A stretch of 64,000 nucleotides of DNA from Peribacillus kribbensis DSM 17871 (GTDB taxonomy: Bacteria; Bacillota; Bacilli; Bacillales; DSM-1321). The notes beneath the pieces were generated by a model, which had not been told where the DNA came from, did no database searches, and saw only the letters and a program-made list of their open reading frames with translations. The stretch spans positions 124,001 to 188,000 of the forward strand of contig NZ_AUMQ01000022.1 in NCBI RefSeq assembly GCF_000430765.1, written 5' to 3'. Below are positions 45,273-53,499 of this stretch, piece by piece (within the stretch, counting starts at the first letter, position 1; every line of letters starts with the position of its first letter). A program made the translations under genes and the position numbers.

Positions 45273-46967
45273 TTATAGGGCCTGGTCATCCACTGACTGC
45301 AGATATTCATCAATGACACTTGCTACAGAAAGTACACATCCATCCTCGAATGGCGACTGCAGGCCAGCCGTTTCTACAAGGGCCAGGAACGATTTGCTGC
45401 CTCCCTGTTTACACAGGTCAAGATAGTCTTTCCAAGTCTTTTTCTGATCTTCCCTGGATCTTTTCCAGAACTGAAACGCACAAATCTGGGCAAGCGTATA
45501 ATCAATATAGTAGAAAGGGGTGCTGTAAATATGCCCCTGGCGCTGCCAGAACCCTCCAGCTTCCAAATACTCGTCACCATCATAATCTCTATGCGGGAGG
45601 TATTTTCTCTCTAAGTTTCTCCATGCAGTCTTTCTTTCCGCTGGGGATGCCTCCGGATGTTCATAAACAAAATGCTGAAACTCGTCAACAGCCACTCCAT
45701 AAGGAAGGAATAACAGTGATTCACTTAAGTGGGTATATTTATATTTGTCAGTGTCTCCCTGGAAAAACAGCTCCATCCATGGCCATGTTAAAAACTCCAT
45801 GCTCATGGAATGAATTTCACACGCCTCGTGTGTAGGCCAGGTGTACTCCGGAACCTCATAGTCCCTGCTCATATAGACCTGAAAAGCATGCCCTGCTTCA
45901 TGGGTTAAAACATCAATATCTCCGGAAGTTCCGGTGAAATTAGAGAAAATAAACGGCGCACCATAATTACGTACGATTGTGCAGTAGCCGCCTCCGGTCT
46001 TCCCTTTCTTTGCTACAAGGTCCATGAGTCCCTCATCAGCCATTTTATTGAAAAACTCTTCTGTCTCCGGAGACAATTCATTGTACATTTTTCTTCCGTT
46101 CTCAATGATCCAGTCAGGTTCGCCCTTTGGAGCGGCATTTCCTGATTTGAATTTGAAGCTTTCATCATAGAACTTCAAGGAATCCACGCCAATCCTATTT
46201 TGCTGGCGTTCTCTCAATTTTACAGCCAGGGGTACAATATAGTCTTTTACCTGCCGGCGGAATTCTGCTACCATTTCGGCATTATAATCTGTACGTGCCA
46301 TGCGGTAGTAACCTAGCTCAACAAAATTTTCGTAGCCAAGCTTTACAGCCATTTCGTTCCTGACTTTCACCAAATTATCATATATCTGATCCAGCTTATC
46401 TCCATTTTCCGCCATAAAGCCGCTTCTGGCGTCACTGGCCCTCCTTCTCATTTCCCTGTCCTCTGATTCTGCGAAGGGCTGGAGCTGAATCAGGGTTCTC
46501 TCTTCCCCCTCAAACATGATTTTTGCTGAAGCCATAAGCTGCTTATATTCCGATACCAATTTATTTTCCTTCTGAAGCAGAGGAATAATATCAGGTGAAA
46601 ATGTCTTCAGCTGATATTCTGCCAGGGCAAACAACTGGATGCCCCATTTTTCCTCAAGCTCACTCCTGAACGCTGATTCAGTCAGTGCCTTATAATACTT
46701 GGATACAAATTCTTCAAGCTCTGGTTCGATTTCATCCAGGTAATCCTGCTCTGCTTTATAAAATTCATCCGTTGTGTCAATGGTATGGCGGATGTAGCAA
46801 ATATTAACCATCGTATCTACATCGTTACGGATTTTGTTTATTCTCTGCATGCATTCGTTTTGCTCATCAGCCGTAGATGCATGGCTGAATTCCTCGATTG
46901 CAAGAGTTAAACTTTCTTTGATTTCTGATATATCCGGGCGTTTATATTCAAACTGTTCAAATTTCAA
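45273..46967 (-). CDS. M3-family oligoendopeptidase (PepF-like)
   Basis: Zinc metallopeptidase of about 564 residues that cleaves medium-length peptides in the cytoplasm. The catalytic HExxH is in DVLTHEAGHAFQVYMS near residue 355, with the third ligand Glu in HEACEIHSMSMEF. GGGYCTIVRNYGAPFIFSNFTG before it is typical of the PepF/M3 group. No ATG is available at the N-terminus. I take TTG at 46967 (MKFEQFEYKRP); a TTG nine bases earlier is equally possible. Confidence 0.9.
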   Translation of the reverse strand: MKFEQFEYKRPDISEIKESLTLAIEEFSHASTADEQNECMQRINKIRNDVDTMVNICYIRHTIDTTDEFYKAEQDYLDEIEPELEEFVSKYYKALTESAFRSELEEKWGIQLFALAEYQLKTFSPDIIPLLQKENKLVSEYKQLMASAKIMFEGEERTLIQLQPFAESEDREMRRRASDARSGFMAENGDKLDQIYDNLVKVRNEMAVKLGYENFVELGYYRMARTDYNAEMVAEFRRQVKDYIVPLAVKLRERQQNRIGVDSLKFYDESFKFKSGNAAPKGEPDWIIENGRKMYNELSPETEEFFNKMADEGLMDLVAKKGKTGGGYCTIVRNYGAPFIFSNFTGTSGDIDVLTHEAGHAFQVYMSRDYEVPEYTWPTHEACEIHSMSMEFLTWPWMELFFQGDTDKYKYTHLSESLLFLPYGVAVDEFQHFVYEHPEASPAERKTAWRNLERKYLPHRDYDGDEYLEAGGFWQRQGHIYSTPFYYIDYTLAQICAFQFWKRSREDQKKTWKDYLDLCKQGGSKSFLALVETAGLQSPFEDGCVLSVASVIDEYLQSVDDQAL

Positions 46968-46976
46968 GAAAAACAA

Positions 46977-47254
46977 TTCCTTCCCATCCGTCTATTTATT
47001 CAACTGTGCTTATATCCCCGCTCTTCATATCTTCCATACACCCTGCCAGCATTCCTTGAAAACTTCCCTGGCTCATCTACCCGTATATGTATTCGATTCA
47101 CTTCTCATATAATGCCGAATGCTATAAACGAAGGATATAAACCATCGCTGGCAGAAAGTAAGTTTTTCTAACCGATTGCAGCATACTCCCACCTGCATTT
47201 CCATTATACACCAACCAGAAGGAACCATCTTATCTCAGAGAAAAAACAACAAAA
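46977..47254. other. Intergenic region upstream of the M3 peptidase
   Basis: No gene seen. Short open frames on the plus strand lack ribosome sites. Confidence 0.4.
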
Positions 47255-47312
47255 AAGACCTTCATCCGCTCCCCTCATTCAGGATGAGAAGCCGCGGTTT
47301 TCGAAAGGTCTT
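47255..47312 (-). terminator. Terminator of the MarR-family gene
   Basis: Outer stem AAGACCTT / AAGGTCTT around an inner CATC / GATG hairpin, then TTTTTTGTTGTT on the minus strand. Confidence 0.75.
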
Positions 47313-47333
47313 GGTTTCGGAGCATCATGAAGC

Positions 47334-47777
47334 TTATTTAACGCCGTCTGCATGCTTGCCCAATTTTTTCAGTAAATCAATGGCAGTCATTTTTTCTTCT
47401 TCTGTAAGAATGCTGGTCAATTCATCGATTCCTTGTTCATGCTCGGGAAAAACAGATTCAATGAACTCTTTTCCTTTTTCCGTAATCCTCGCAAACGTGA
47501 CCCGGCGGTCTTCTTTACATGCCACCCGGACAAGGAAGTCTTTTTTCTCAAGCTTATCCACTACATACGTAATGCTTCCGCTTGCCAGGAGGATCTTGCC
47601 GCCGATCTGCTGCAGGGGCTGGTCTCCCTTATGGTATAAAAGCTCCAGAACAGCAAACTCTGTAGGATTCAATCCCTGTTCTGCAATGTATTTATTCACC
47701 CTGTCATTAATCGATCGCTGTGCTCTTGATAATACAATAAACAATTTAAGCGATTGCTGAATGCTTTCTCTGCTCAT
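47334..47777 (-). CDS. mhqR: MarR-family regulator, MhqR-like
   Basis: 147-residue winged-helix repressor. The recognition region is around PLQQIGGKILLASGSITYVVDKLE (about 58-80), and the wing carries VACKEDRRVTFARITEKG. In B. subtilis MhqR (YkvE) lies beside kinD and represses quinone and azo-compound detoxification genes. I use the ATG at 47777, with GGCGGTG upstream; an in-frame GTG three codons earlier exists. A palindrome resembling the MhqR box lies 41 bp upstream of this start. Naming rests on synteny and that site. Confidence 0.75.
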   Translation of the reverse strand: MSRESIQQSLKLFIVLSRAQRSINDRVNKYIAEQGLNPTEFAVLELLYHKGDQPLQQIGGKILLASGSITYVVDKLEKKDFLVRVACKEDRRVTFARITEKGKEFIESVFPEHEQGIDELTSILTEEEKMTAIDLLKKLGKHADGVK

Positions 47778-47817
47778 GCATTTCACCGCCTTTTTTAAAA
47801 TAGAATAAATTTCGATT

Positions 47818-47837
47818 ATCTTGAATTCAAGGTTATT
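47818..47837 (-). promoter_or_regulatory. MhqR-box-like palindrome
   Basis: TATCTTGAATTCAAGGTTAT contains a perfect 12-bp palindrome, CTTGAATTCAAG. It resembles the MhqR box (ATCTcgAAtTCgAGAT, as recalled). Position just upstream of the MarR gene suggests autoregulation. Confidence 0.6.
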
Positions 47838-48150
47838 ATAAAAAAATAGTTTACTTTTGTCAAATCCATCTATTAATTTAAGCGATCAATGATGCGCTCC
47901 AATTTTTGCTCGCGGATTTTATAGATTTAGACTCCTGTTTTTTCAGCCTAACGCCTTAAAGTCAACCATAGCTCTTTGAGTCCTATAATAAACTTCTTCA
48001 CCCGTGAAACCACTTCAGAGATTTCGAAGAAGCTGCAATCACCATTTAGCTTTTAGAAGATTGTCGTGACCTCTTTTTTGTTTGGGCTGTTTTTTTCTAG
48101 CGGATTTATAAAAAAACGGGGACGAACCTAAGGCACTTCTTCCGCATGAC
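47838..48150. other. Intergenic region between the MarR gene and ywrK
   Basis: No gene seen. It contains T-rich runs near 48070-48095 but no convincing hairpin. Confidence 0.4.
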
Positions 48151-48234
48151 CATATATATATAGTACAGCAATACCAAAAGTACAAATGCAGAGGGTGGAC
48201 AAGTACCCTCCATGACGAGGCAAGTATTCGTCAT
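48151..48234 (+). promoter_or_regulatory. ywrK leader: possible sigma-K -10 and twin hairpins
   Basis: CATATATATATAG at 48151 is similar to a sigma-K -10. Two small hairpins follow: GAGGGT / ACCCTC (48191-48210, loop GGACAAGT) and ATGACGA / TCGTCAT (48212-48234, loop GGCAAGTAT). The loops are alike. Both lie 45-90 bases before the ywrK ATG. Confidence 0.4.
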
Positions 48235-48278
48235 TTTGTGACATCTGGAACAACCACCCGGAAAGAAAGGGGAGAATT

Positions 48279-49640
48279 ATGTTAGAACCGATGGTTTGGA
48301 TAACCATTTTATCCTTTATAGGTACACTTATATTGATCCTATGGAGACCAAGGGGGCTTAACGAGGCAATACCCGCCGCTGCCGGTGCAATCATTGTCCT
48401 GCTAAGCGGGAGTGTTACGGTTTCAGATTTGGGAGTCATTGCATCAACAATCAGCGGCGCAGCCATAACGATTATGGCCACTATTGTAATGGCGAATGTT
48501 TTAGAAAGCATTGGTTTGTTTCACTGGATTGCGGAGCTGCTTGCCGCCAAAGCAAAAGGATCAGGGATACGCCTTTTTTGGTATGTCAATCTCTTGTGTT
48601 TTCTCATGACACTCTTTTTCAATAATGATGGCAGTATATTGATTACCACACCCATTTTGGTGATGCTATTAAACAATATGGGATTAAAAAACAACCAAAA
48701 AATACCCTACTTGTTGTCAGGCGGGCTGATTGCGACCGCATCCAGCGCACCGATCGGTGTCAGTAATATTGTTAATTTGATTTCATTGAACATCGTGCAT
48801 ATGACTCTTTACTTGCAGACAGCTATGATGTTTGTCCCTGCAACGCTGGGCTTACTGTTCTTAGTTGTGCTTTTATTCCTCCGCTTTCGCGGCATCCTCC
48901 CGAAAAAAATCCCGACAAGAGTTTCAGGACTCACCCTGCCGTCATACCACCCGCTTAGGGATGGACCCAGGAATGGTACAGCAAAAGATCATTCAAAGCT
49001 TATGTGGAGAATCCTTATTTTCGTGCTTGCTGTTCGTATCAGTCTCTTTGCAGCCTCTTTTCTTGCCATTCCAATCTCAATAATGGCTGTCCTTGGGTCT
49101 GTCATCCTTTTAGGATGGAGATGGTGGTATTTAAAGATTCCTCCGGGTGACATGGTGAAAAAAACACCGTGGTATATAATCATTTTTGCGTTTTGCATGT
49201 ATACCATCATATACGGATTAAAAAATATTGGTTTAGCGGATTTACTCATCGATATTATGCAGCCAATGGTTTCAGGAAGCCTGCTCCATGTAAGCATTTT
49301 GATGGGGGCAGTCATGACTGTAATGTCCAATATTTTTAATAATCACCCAGCTCTAATGATTGGAACTCTGACATTAACTCATATGAATCTTGATGTACTC
49401 TCCATGAAAATAGCGTATCTGGCCATTGTTATCGGAAGTGACATGGGATCATTGCTTCTCCCAATGGGAACCCTTGCTTCCCTCATGTGGATGCATCTTC
49501 TAAGACGCGGAAAAATAAAATTTACCTGGTGGGAATATACAAAACATACAATGGTGGTAATACCGCCTGCTGTGTTTTTCACCTTGGTCATTTTATATTA
49601 TTGGGTCTCAATTTTTTTCGGCGGGGTCCTGGAAAAATAA
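48279..49640 (+). CDS. ywrK: ArsB/ion-transporter-superfamily membrane protein YwrK
   Basis: 453 residues with about 11 hydrophobic helices. Features of the ArsB/NhaD-type fold are present: NVLESIGLFHWIAE, the NNDGSILITTPI loop near 110, and in the second half SNIFNNHPALMIGTL and GSDMGSLLLPMGTLASLMW. Related to arsenite efflux pumps, but B. subtilis YwrK lies in the same cot neighbourhood with no ars genes, so the true substrate is uncertain. GAAAGGGGAG precedes the ATG. Followed after 22 bp by ywrJ, probably one operon. Confidence 0.85.
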   Translation: MLEPMVWITILSFIGTLILILWRPRGLNEAIPAAAGAIIVLLSGSVTVSDLGVIASTISGAAITIMATIVMANVLESIGLFHWIAELLAAKAKGSGIRLFWYVNLLCFLMTLFFNNDGSILITTPILVMLLNNMGLKNNQKIPYLLSGGLIATASSAPIGVSNIVNLISLNIVHMTLYLQTAMMFVPATLGLLFLVVLLFLRFRGILPKKIPTRVSGLTLPSYHPLRDGPRNGTAKDHSKLMWRILIFVLAVRISLFAASFLAIPISIMAVLGSVILLGWRWWYLKIPPGDMVKKTPWYIIIFAFCMYTIIYGLKNIGLADLLIDIMQPMVSGSLLHVSILMGAVMTVMSNIFNNHPALMIGTLTLTHMNLDVLSMKIAYLAIVIGSDMGSLLLPMGTLASLMWMHLLRRGKIKFTWWEYTKHTMVVIPPAVFFTLVILYYWVSIFFGGVLEK

Positions 49641-49662
49641 AACCTTATGAAAAAGGAGAATA

Positions 49663-50340
49663 TTGATGTCCATAGATTTAAAGAATTTAGTAGGAAAAAA
49701 CATTGAAATTGAGATTTCTGGAGGCAGATTACAAAAGGGCATATTAATTGATGCTGGTTTGGATCTTGTCGTCCTATATAAAGGAGAAGTGAATTCGTTT
49801 CTATACATTCCCTTGATCCATGTTCAGAGATTAAAGGAAATGAACAACACAGAAGAAGCTTATTATACCCCTCCTTCAGAGCAGCCAATTGAGATGGAAA
49901 CGATCTCCTATAGAAAAATTTTAATGAACGCAAAAGGATTGTTTGTCAAAATTTATGTAACCGGAAATAAATCCATTCATGGATATTTAACCAATATCAT
50001 GAATGACTATTTTGTTTTTCACTCTCCTGCCTACAAGACTATGTTTGTTTCAATGAACCATGTAAAATACCTCATACCCTATCCACCCAATTCAACGCCC
50101 TATTCAATAGACAATCAATATTTTCCGCTTAATCCAACTGTATCCACTACACTATCCCGGTCTTTTAGTGAACAGCTGAAAAAATTCGAAAATCAATTAG
50201 TTATTCTGGATGGAGGGGATAACCCTGAAAAGATCGGCCTGCTTAAAGAGATTCATGGCAGACAGGCAATTCTGATTACAGCTGAGGGAGAAACCATCTA
50301 TAGGAATTTAGAGCACATCAAAACCATTCAATTTCCTTAA
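49663..50340 (+). CDS. ywrJ: CotB-related protein YwrJ
   Basis: 225 residues, the length I recall for B. subtilis YwrJ. It contains repeated Sm-like/DUF2642 beta units: LVGKNIEIEISGGRLQKGILIDAG (about 6-30), FVKIYVTGNKSIHGYLTNIMNDYFVFHSP (about 98-126), and QLVILDGGDNPEKIGLLKEI (about 182-202). The same units make up the N-terminal half of spore-coat protein CotB. AAAAGGAG precedes the ATG. Placed directly downstream of ywrK. A coat or spore-surface role is inferred from family and neighbourhood. Confidence 0.82.
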   Translation: MMSIDLKNLVGKNIEIEISGGRLQKGILIDAGLDLVVLYKGEVNSFLYIPLIHVQRLKEMNNTEEAYYTPPSEQPIEMETISYRKILMNAKGLFVKIYVTGNKSIHGYLTNIMNDYFVFHSPAYKTMFVSMNHVKYLIPYPPNSTPYSIDNQYFPLNPTVSTTLSRSFSEQLKKFENQLVILDGGDNPEKIGLLKEIHGRQAILITAEGETIYRNLEHIKTIQFP

Positions 50341-50389
50341 GAGAAAGTATGAAGGCAGAGAAAAAAGGTCTAAATACCGTTCATAAAAA

Positions 50390-50456
50390 CAGCTATCCTT
50401 ACTTGTAGTCAGCCTCTGTTGCTGACTACATGAAAGGATAGCTGATATTTTTTTAA
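50390..50456 (+). terminator. Terminator of ywrKJ
   Basis: Two-step stem: CAGCTATCCTT / AAGGATAGCTG outside and TGTAGTCAG / CTGACTACA inside, then ATATTTTTTT. Confidence 0.9.
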
Positions 50457-50842
50457 AAATGTGTGCTAACTCTGTATATAAGCTTTATGTATTGGGGGTG
50501 TACGGCCATCTGAAGTAAGAAGAAAAATATGAAGCAGCAGACGATTATGTATTTTTTTAAAGAATGCAGAGAAAAAAGGGTTTAATATTCTTGTAAGATG
50601 GCACAATAGGAACCTCAATATCGAAAAATATATAGCTGGACTGGATGGCCGGCAGCGATACAAATAGCGGGAATATAGGGATCCCTGTGTGGTTGATAAG
50701 GAATTTTCACACTCAGGATCTCCTAGTATCTGCTGGGCTGTCGTCCTTTTGTTTCGGAGATAGTGTCCGTAGCGACTTTAACTGCTGGTTTTCCTGGCAG
50801 ACCCTCCCGAACATCCTTTGTAACAGAAATACTCCTTAAAAT
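50457..50842. other. Non-coding gap between ywrJ and cotB-like genes
   Basis: About 385 bp with no supported gene. Short open frames on both strands lack ribosome sites. Confidence 0.4.
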
Positions 50843-50872
50843 AATTTATGTCGCTTCTAATGAGAAGCGACA
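50843..50872 (-). terminator. Terminator of the cotB-like gene
   Basis: Stem TGTCGCTTCT / AGAAGCGACA with an AATG loop, then TAAATTATTTT on the minus strand. Confidence 0.82.
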
Positions 50873-50890
50873 TTATTGGGTCTATTCATT

Positions 50891-51385
50891 TCACCTTTTT
50901 TTACCTTTACCTTTATTTTGTGCTTTTTGATTTTCTTTTTCTGTTTCAGAATCCTCTTTTTTCTCTTCGGTCTTCACACCCAAGCTGATGTTCCGTACAT
51001 GGAACATTGAAATCCTGATTATTTCTTCATGCATTACTACCGTAATAAAGTCATCATTTACGTCTTCTAACACACCTTCCAGGGATTCCTTTCCACCACG
51101 GTTGATTTTTACCCATTGCCATTGGAGTGAGTTGATTGCTTTTCTAAAGGTCGGAAATGCTACGAACTCTTGTGGGGCTTCTATTTCTAATCCGAACTTA
51201 TTTTTCGAATTTTCTGTAATGCTTTTGATATGATGTGTTGTGTAAAAGATCACTCCCTCATCTTGGGTCAGAAGAGAAAAGAAGTCCTCCCCTACAGCTA
51301 GGAGTTTCCCAATCCGGGATTCTGGCCCGCCTCTGTCCACTTTCAATGTCTTACCAACAAAAGTTTGCATCATTTCAGTTTTCAT
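50891..51385 (-). CDS. cotB: Short CotB-like spore coat protein
   Basis: 164 residues. Two Sm-like/DUF2642 units: FVGKTLKVDRGGPESRIGKLLAVGEDFFSLL (about 9-40) and WVKINRGGKESLEGVLEDVNDDFITVV (about 90-117). The tail is charged, with Lys and Glu (EEKKEDSETEKEN, then NKGKGKKR). It lacks the long Ser-rich tail of B. subtilis CotB, which is the region CotH phosphorylates there. AGGAGG lies 11 bases before the ATG. It is downstream of cotH on the same strand, with a 137-bp gap. Confidence 0.82.
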   Translation of the reverse strand: MKTEMMQTFVGKTLKVDRGGPESRIGKLLAVGEDFFSLLTQDEGVIFYTTHHIKSITENSKNKFGLEIEAPQEFVAFPTFRKAINSLQWQWVKINRGGKESLEGVLEDVNDDFITVVMHEEIIRISMFHVRNISLGVKTEEKKEDSETEKENQKAQNKGKGKKR

Positions 51386-51522
51386 GCTGCATTTTTCCTC
51401 CTAATAATTAGTTTCCCTGTACTATATGTTTAAACCTAAGACAAAGTACTATAACAAACGCCCTATTTCTTGTACTGAACTGATTTAATGCGCAATAACG
51501 GCCTATTAAAAATCCTAAGGAG

Positions 51523-52596
51523 TTAAGATAAGCGAACTAACTCCCTTGATAAGTACCCCCTTCTGTCTCTGACAAAATCCAGCATAAATTGGGGTTCTGA
51601 TAAAAAAATCGGCATTTTCTCTTTTATATATGGATCTTTTTCAATCCAGGGCTGTAATTTTTCCATTTCTGAATAAATCAAGGGTTTTTGCCGGTCTTCT
51701 GTAAAATAATTCAGTAGGATATCCTCCATGATTTTCTTGTATAAGTTTCGAAATGCAGAATGATGTAGAATCCGGGCAGATAATGTATTGTAACCCTCAA
51801 TTGGAATATAATCATACGGCAGTAATTCCCCGTGCCTATTCCTTCCCCAGGTTCCATCACAATCCCAGGGAGAAATTTCAAAAAGGCCTGTCCCACTATT
51901 CCAGTAAAGGGCATAGTTATGGATAAAACCATCGAAATTTTGTGTGCAGACAACTCCCGAAAGCCATTTCAAATATTTCTCTAGATCAATCATCTTAGGT
52001 ATTTCTCGTTCAAATTCCAGATTTGTCAGTGTGTTAATCTTGAATATAAGTTCAGAAAGAAGCTGCTCCCCTTTTCCGTTACTATCATATACTTCAGAAT
52101 ATCCTTGTAAAATTTCCGTTTTCGCATCTTCTTCTTCAGTCAATAAAGAAAAATTGGCATCATTATCAGTCGCATAAAAGATTCCTCCTTCAGGAAGATT
52201 CCATTTTTTCAGAAAGAATTCATCAAATGATTCAAGCTCAAGATAAATCCCGCGGCATTGACCATTCAAAATTAATAAAACATGCTGGGCATTTGGTGTT
52301 AAGATTCCCAGGCTTCTGAAAAAATCCAGGGACAGCTTATTTCGAATTAGAGAAGGATCTTTATATTCGCTGTTTAAATGGACAACGTGGTTCCTCTCCA
52401 CAACATAAGGTTTCCTGAAGGTAATTTGATAAGATTTTTTTTTATTTTTTCGGATGGAGTCTCCCCTGTAGGCTACATCAATTAAATATCTTTTTTCGTC
52501 ATGCTTAAGTGTTCCCGGAACCGGGTCATCTCTCCAAATATCTTTATTTAAGGTTTGTAATTCTGCCGGTTGAATATACAGCTTATAACTCTTCAC
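51523..52596 (-). CDS. cotH: Spore coat morphogenetic protein kinase CotH
   Basis: Atypical protein kinase that phosphorylates serines of CotB and CotG and controls assembly of the CotH-dependent coat layer. 357 residues. Family landmarks in order: DIWRDDPVPGTL, AYRGDSIRKNKKKSY, HLNSEYKDPSLIRNKLSLDFF, ELESFDEFFL, DGFIHNYALY, and the metal/ATP site SPWDCDGTWGR, where the two Asp flanking Cys match the WDYD of B. subtilis. GTG start with GGGAG ten bases upstream. Divergent from the cotG-like gene, as in B. subtilis. Confidence 0.94.
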   Translation of the reverse strand: MKSYKLYIQPAELQTLNKDIWRDDPVPGTLKHDEKRYLIDVAYRGDSIRKNKKKSYQITFRKPYVVERNHVVHLNSEYKDPSLIRNKLSLDFFRSLGILTPNAQHVLLILNGQCRGIYLELESFDEFFLKKWNLPEGGIFYATDNDANFSLLTEEEDAKTEILQGYSEVYDSNGKGEQLLSELIFKINTLTNLEFEREIPKMIDLEKYLKWLSGVVCTQNFDGFIHNYALYWNSGTGLFEISPWDCDGTWGRNRHGELLPYDYIPIEGYNTLSARILHHSAFRNLYKKIMEDILLNYFTEDRQKPLIYSEMEKLQPWIEKDPYIKEKMPIFLSEPQFMLDFVRDRRGYLSRELVRLS

Positions 52597-52724
52597 TTTA
52601 GAAACTCTCCCTAAAAACTCTTTTTTGATTCTAAATTATGTAACCCCAGTAAAACGGTGACCCCTCAGCTAATGGATTATTTTATAAGCGGGCTTTTAAT
52701 GTCCAAGCAGCAAACCAAAATTTT

Positions 52725-52733
52725 CATACCATG
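52725..52733 (+). promoter_or_regulatory. Possible sigma-K -10 box for the cotG-like gene
   Basis: CATACCATG differs at one position from the sigma-K -10 pattern CATAnnnTA. It lies 30 bp before the ribosome site in the 167-bp gap between the divergent cotH and cotG-like genes. Confidence 0.4.
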
Positions 52734-52763
52734 AATAAAAAGTAAAAAATTTAGGAAGGGTGA

Positions 52764-53423
52764 ATGTTATTGTCAGCAACTTATGATATTGTAAAAGCAA
52801 TTTCAGATGCAGCTCATAATGGCCTTACAGGATTCATGGTTAATAATCCGGTTGATAAAGACTATAATACTCAAACAATCCAAATGAAAAATAAATCCGA
52901 AAAAAACGATAGTAAAGGGAATAAATCCGGTTGTAAAAATGGCTCTAACGGCAGTAAGTCCGGTGGCAGGAATGGGTCTAAAGGCAATAAATCCGGCCAG
53001 AAAAACAATGGTAGATGCAATAAATGCGGTAGAAAAAATGGCTCTAACGGCAATAAGTCCCACGGTAAGAATGGCTCCAAAGGCAATAAGTCTGGCCAGA
53101 AAAACAATGGTAGATGCAATAAATGCGGTAGAAAAAATGGCTCTAACGGCAATAAGTCCCACGGTAAGAATGGCTCCAAAGGCAATAAGTCTGGCCAGAA
53201 AAACAATGGTAGATGCAATAAATGCGGTAGAAGGAATGGCTCTAACGGCAATAAGTCCCATGGTAAGAATGGCTCCAAAGGGAAAGGCAATAAGTCTGGC
53301 CAGAAAAACAATGGTAGATGCAATAAATGCGGTAGAAGGAATGGCTCTAACGGCAATAAGTCCCACGGTAAGAATGGCTCTAAAGGTAATAAATCCGGCG
53401 CCGGAAAAGGAAAAAAGGGATAA
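52764..53423 (+). CDS. cotG: CotG-like repeat spore coat protein
   Basis: 219 residues, extremely rich in Lys, Asn, Gly and Ser. The N-terminus SATYDIVKAISDAAHNGLTGF is unique sequence and resembles the B. subtilis CotG head (D-I-x-x-A-V-x-x-A-x-x-x-G-L, as recalled). A partial unit near 50-72 is followed by four 33-residue repeats from about residue 74. Each repeat reads GNKSGQKNNGRCNKCGR, then xNGSNGNKSHGKNGSK; the third has an extra GK. Every full unit carries one CxxC and about four Ser next to Lys or Gly. Likely substrate of the adjacent CotH kinase. AGGAAGGG precedes the ATG. Confidence 0.85.
   Translation: MLLSATYDIVKAISDAAHNGLTGFMVNNPVDKDYNTQTIQMKNKSEKNDSKGNKSGCKNGSNGSKSGGRNGSKGNKSGQKNNGRCNKCGRKNGSNGNKSHGKNGSKGNKSGQKNNGRCNKCGRKNGSNGNKSHGKNGSKGNKSGQKNNGRCNKCGRRNGSNGNKSHGKNGSKGKGNKSGQKNNGRCNKCGRRNGSNGNKSHGKNGSKGNKSGAGKGKKG
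52983..53400 (+). repeat. 99-bp tandem repeats inside the cotG-like gene
   Basis: Units start at 52983, 53082, 53181 and 53286, with a partial fifth at 53385. Spacing is 99 bp except 105 bp after the third, where GGGAAA is inserted. Units are nearly identical in DNA. Confidence 0.92.
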
Positions 53424-53457
53424 ATGTCCGAATGTATGCATACTAAAGGGATGGAAT

Positions 53458-53496
53458 TATCAAAAACGGAGCTCATAATGGAGCCCCGTTTTTGAT
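53458..53496 (+). terminator. Terminator of the cotG-like gene
   Basis: Stem ATCAAAAACGG / CCGTTTTTGAT with inner GCTC / GAGC. Confidence 0.88.
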
Positions 53497-53499
53497 AGT

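Noticed and set aside
48128-48511. 127-codon minus-strand frame over the ywrK start
   Set aside because: Antisense to a well-supported membrane protein, where hydrophobic codons give open complementary frames.
52803-53476. Long open frames on the minus strand and in the second plus frame across the cotG-like gene
   Set aside because: They arise because a 99-bp repeat without stops in one frame stays open in others. They lack ribosome sites, and their composition mirrors the repeat.
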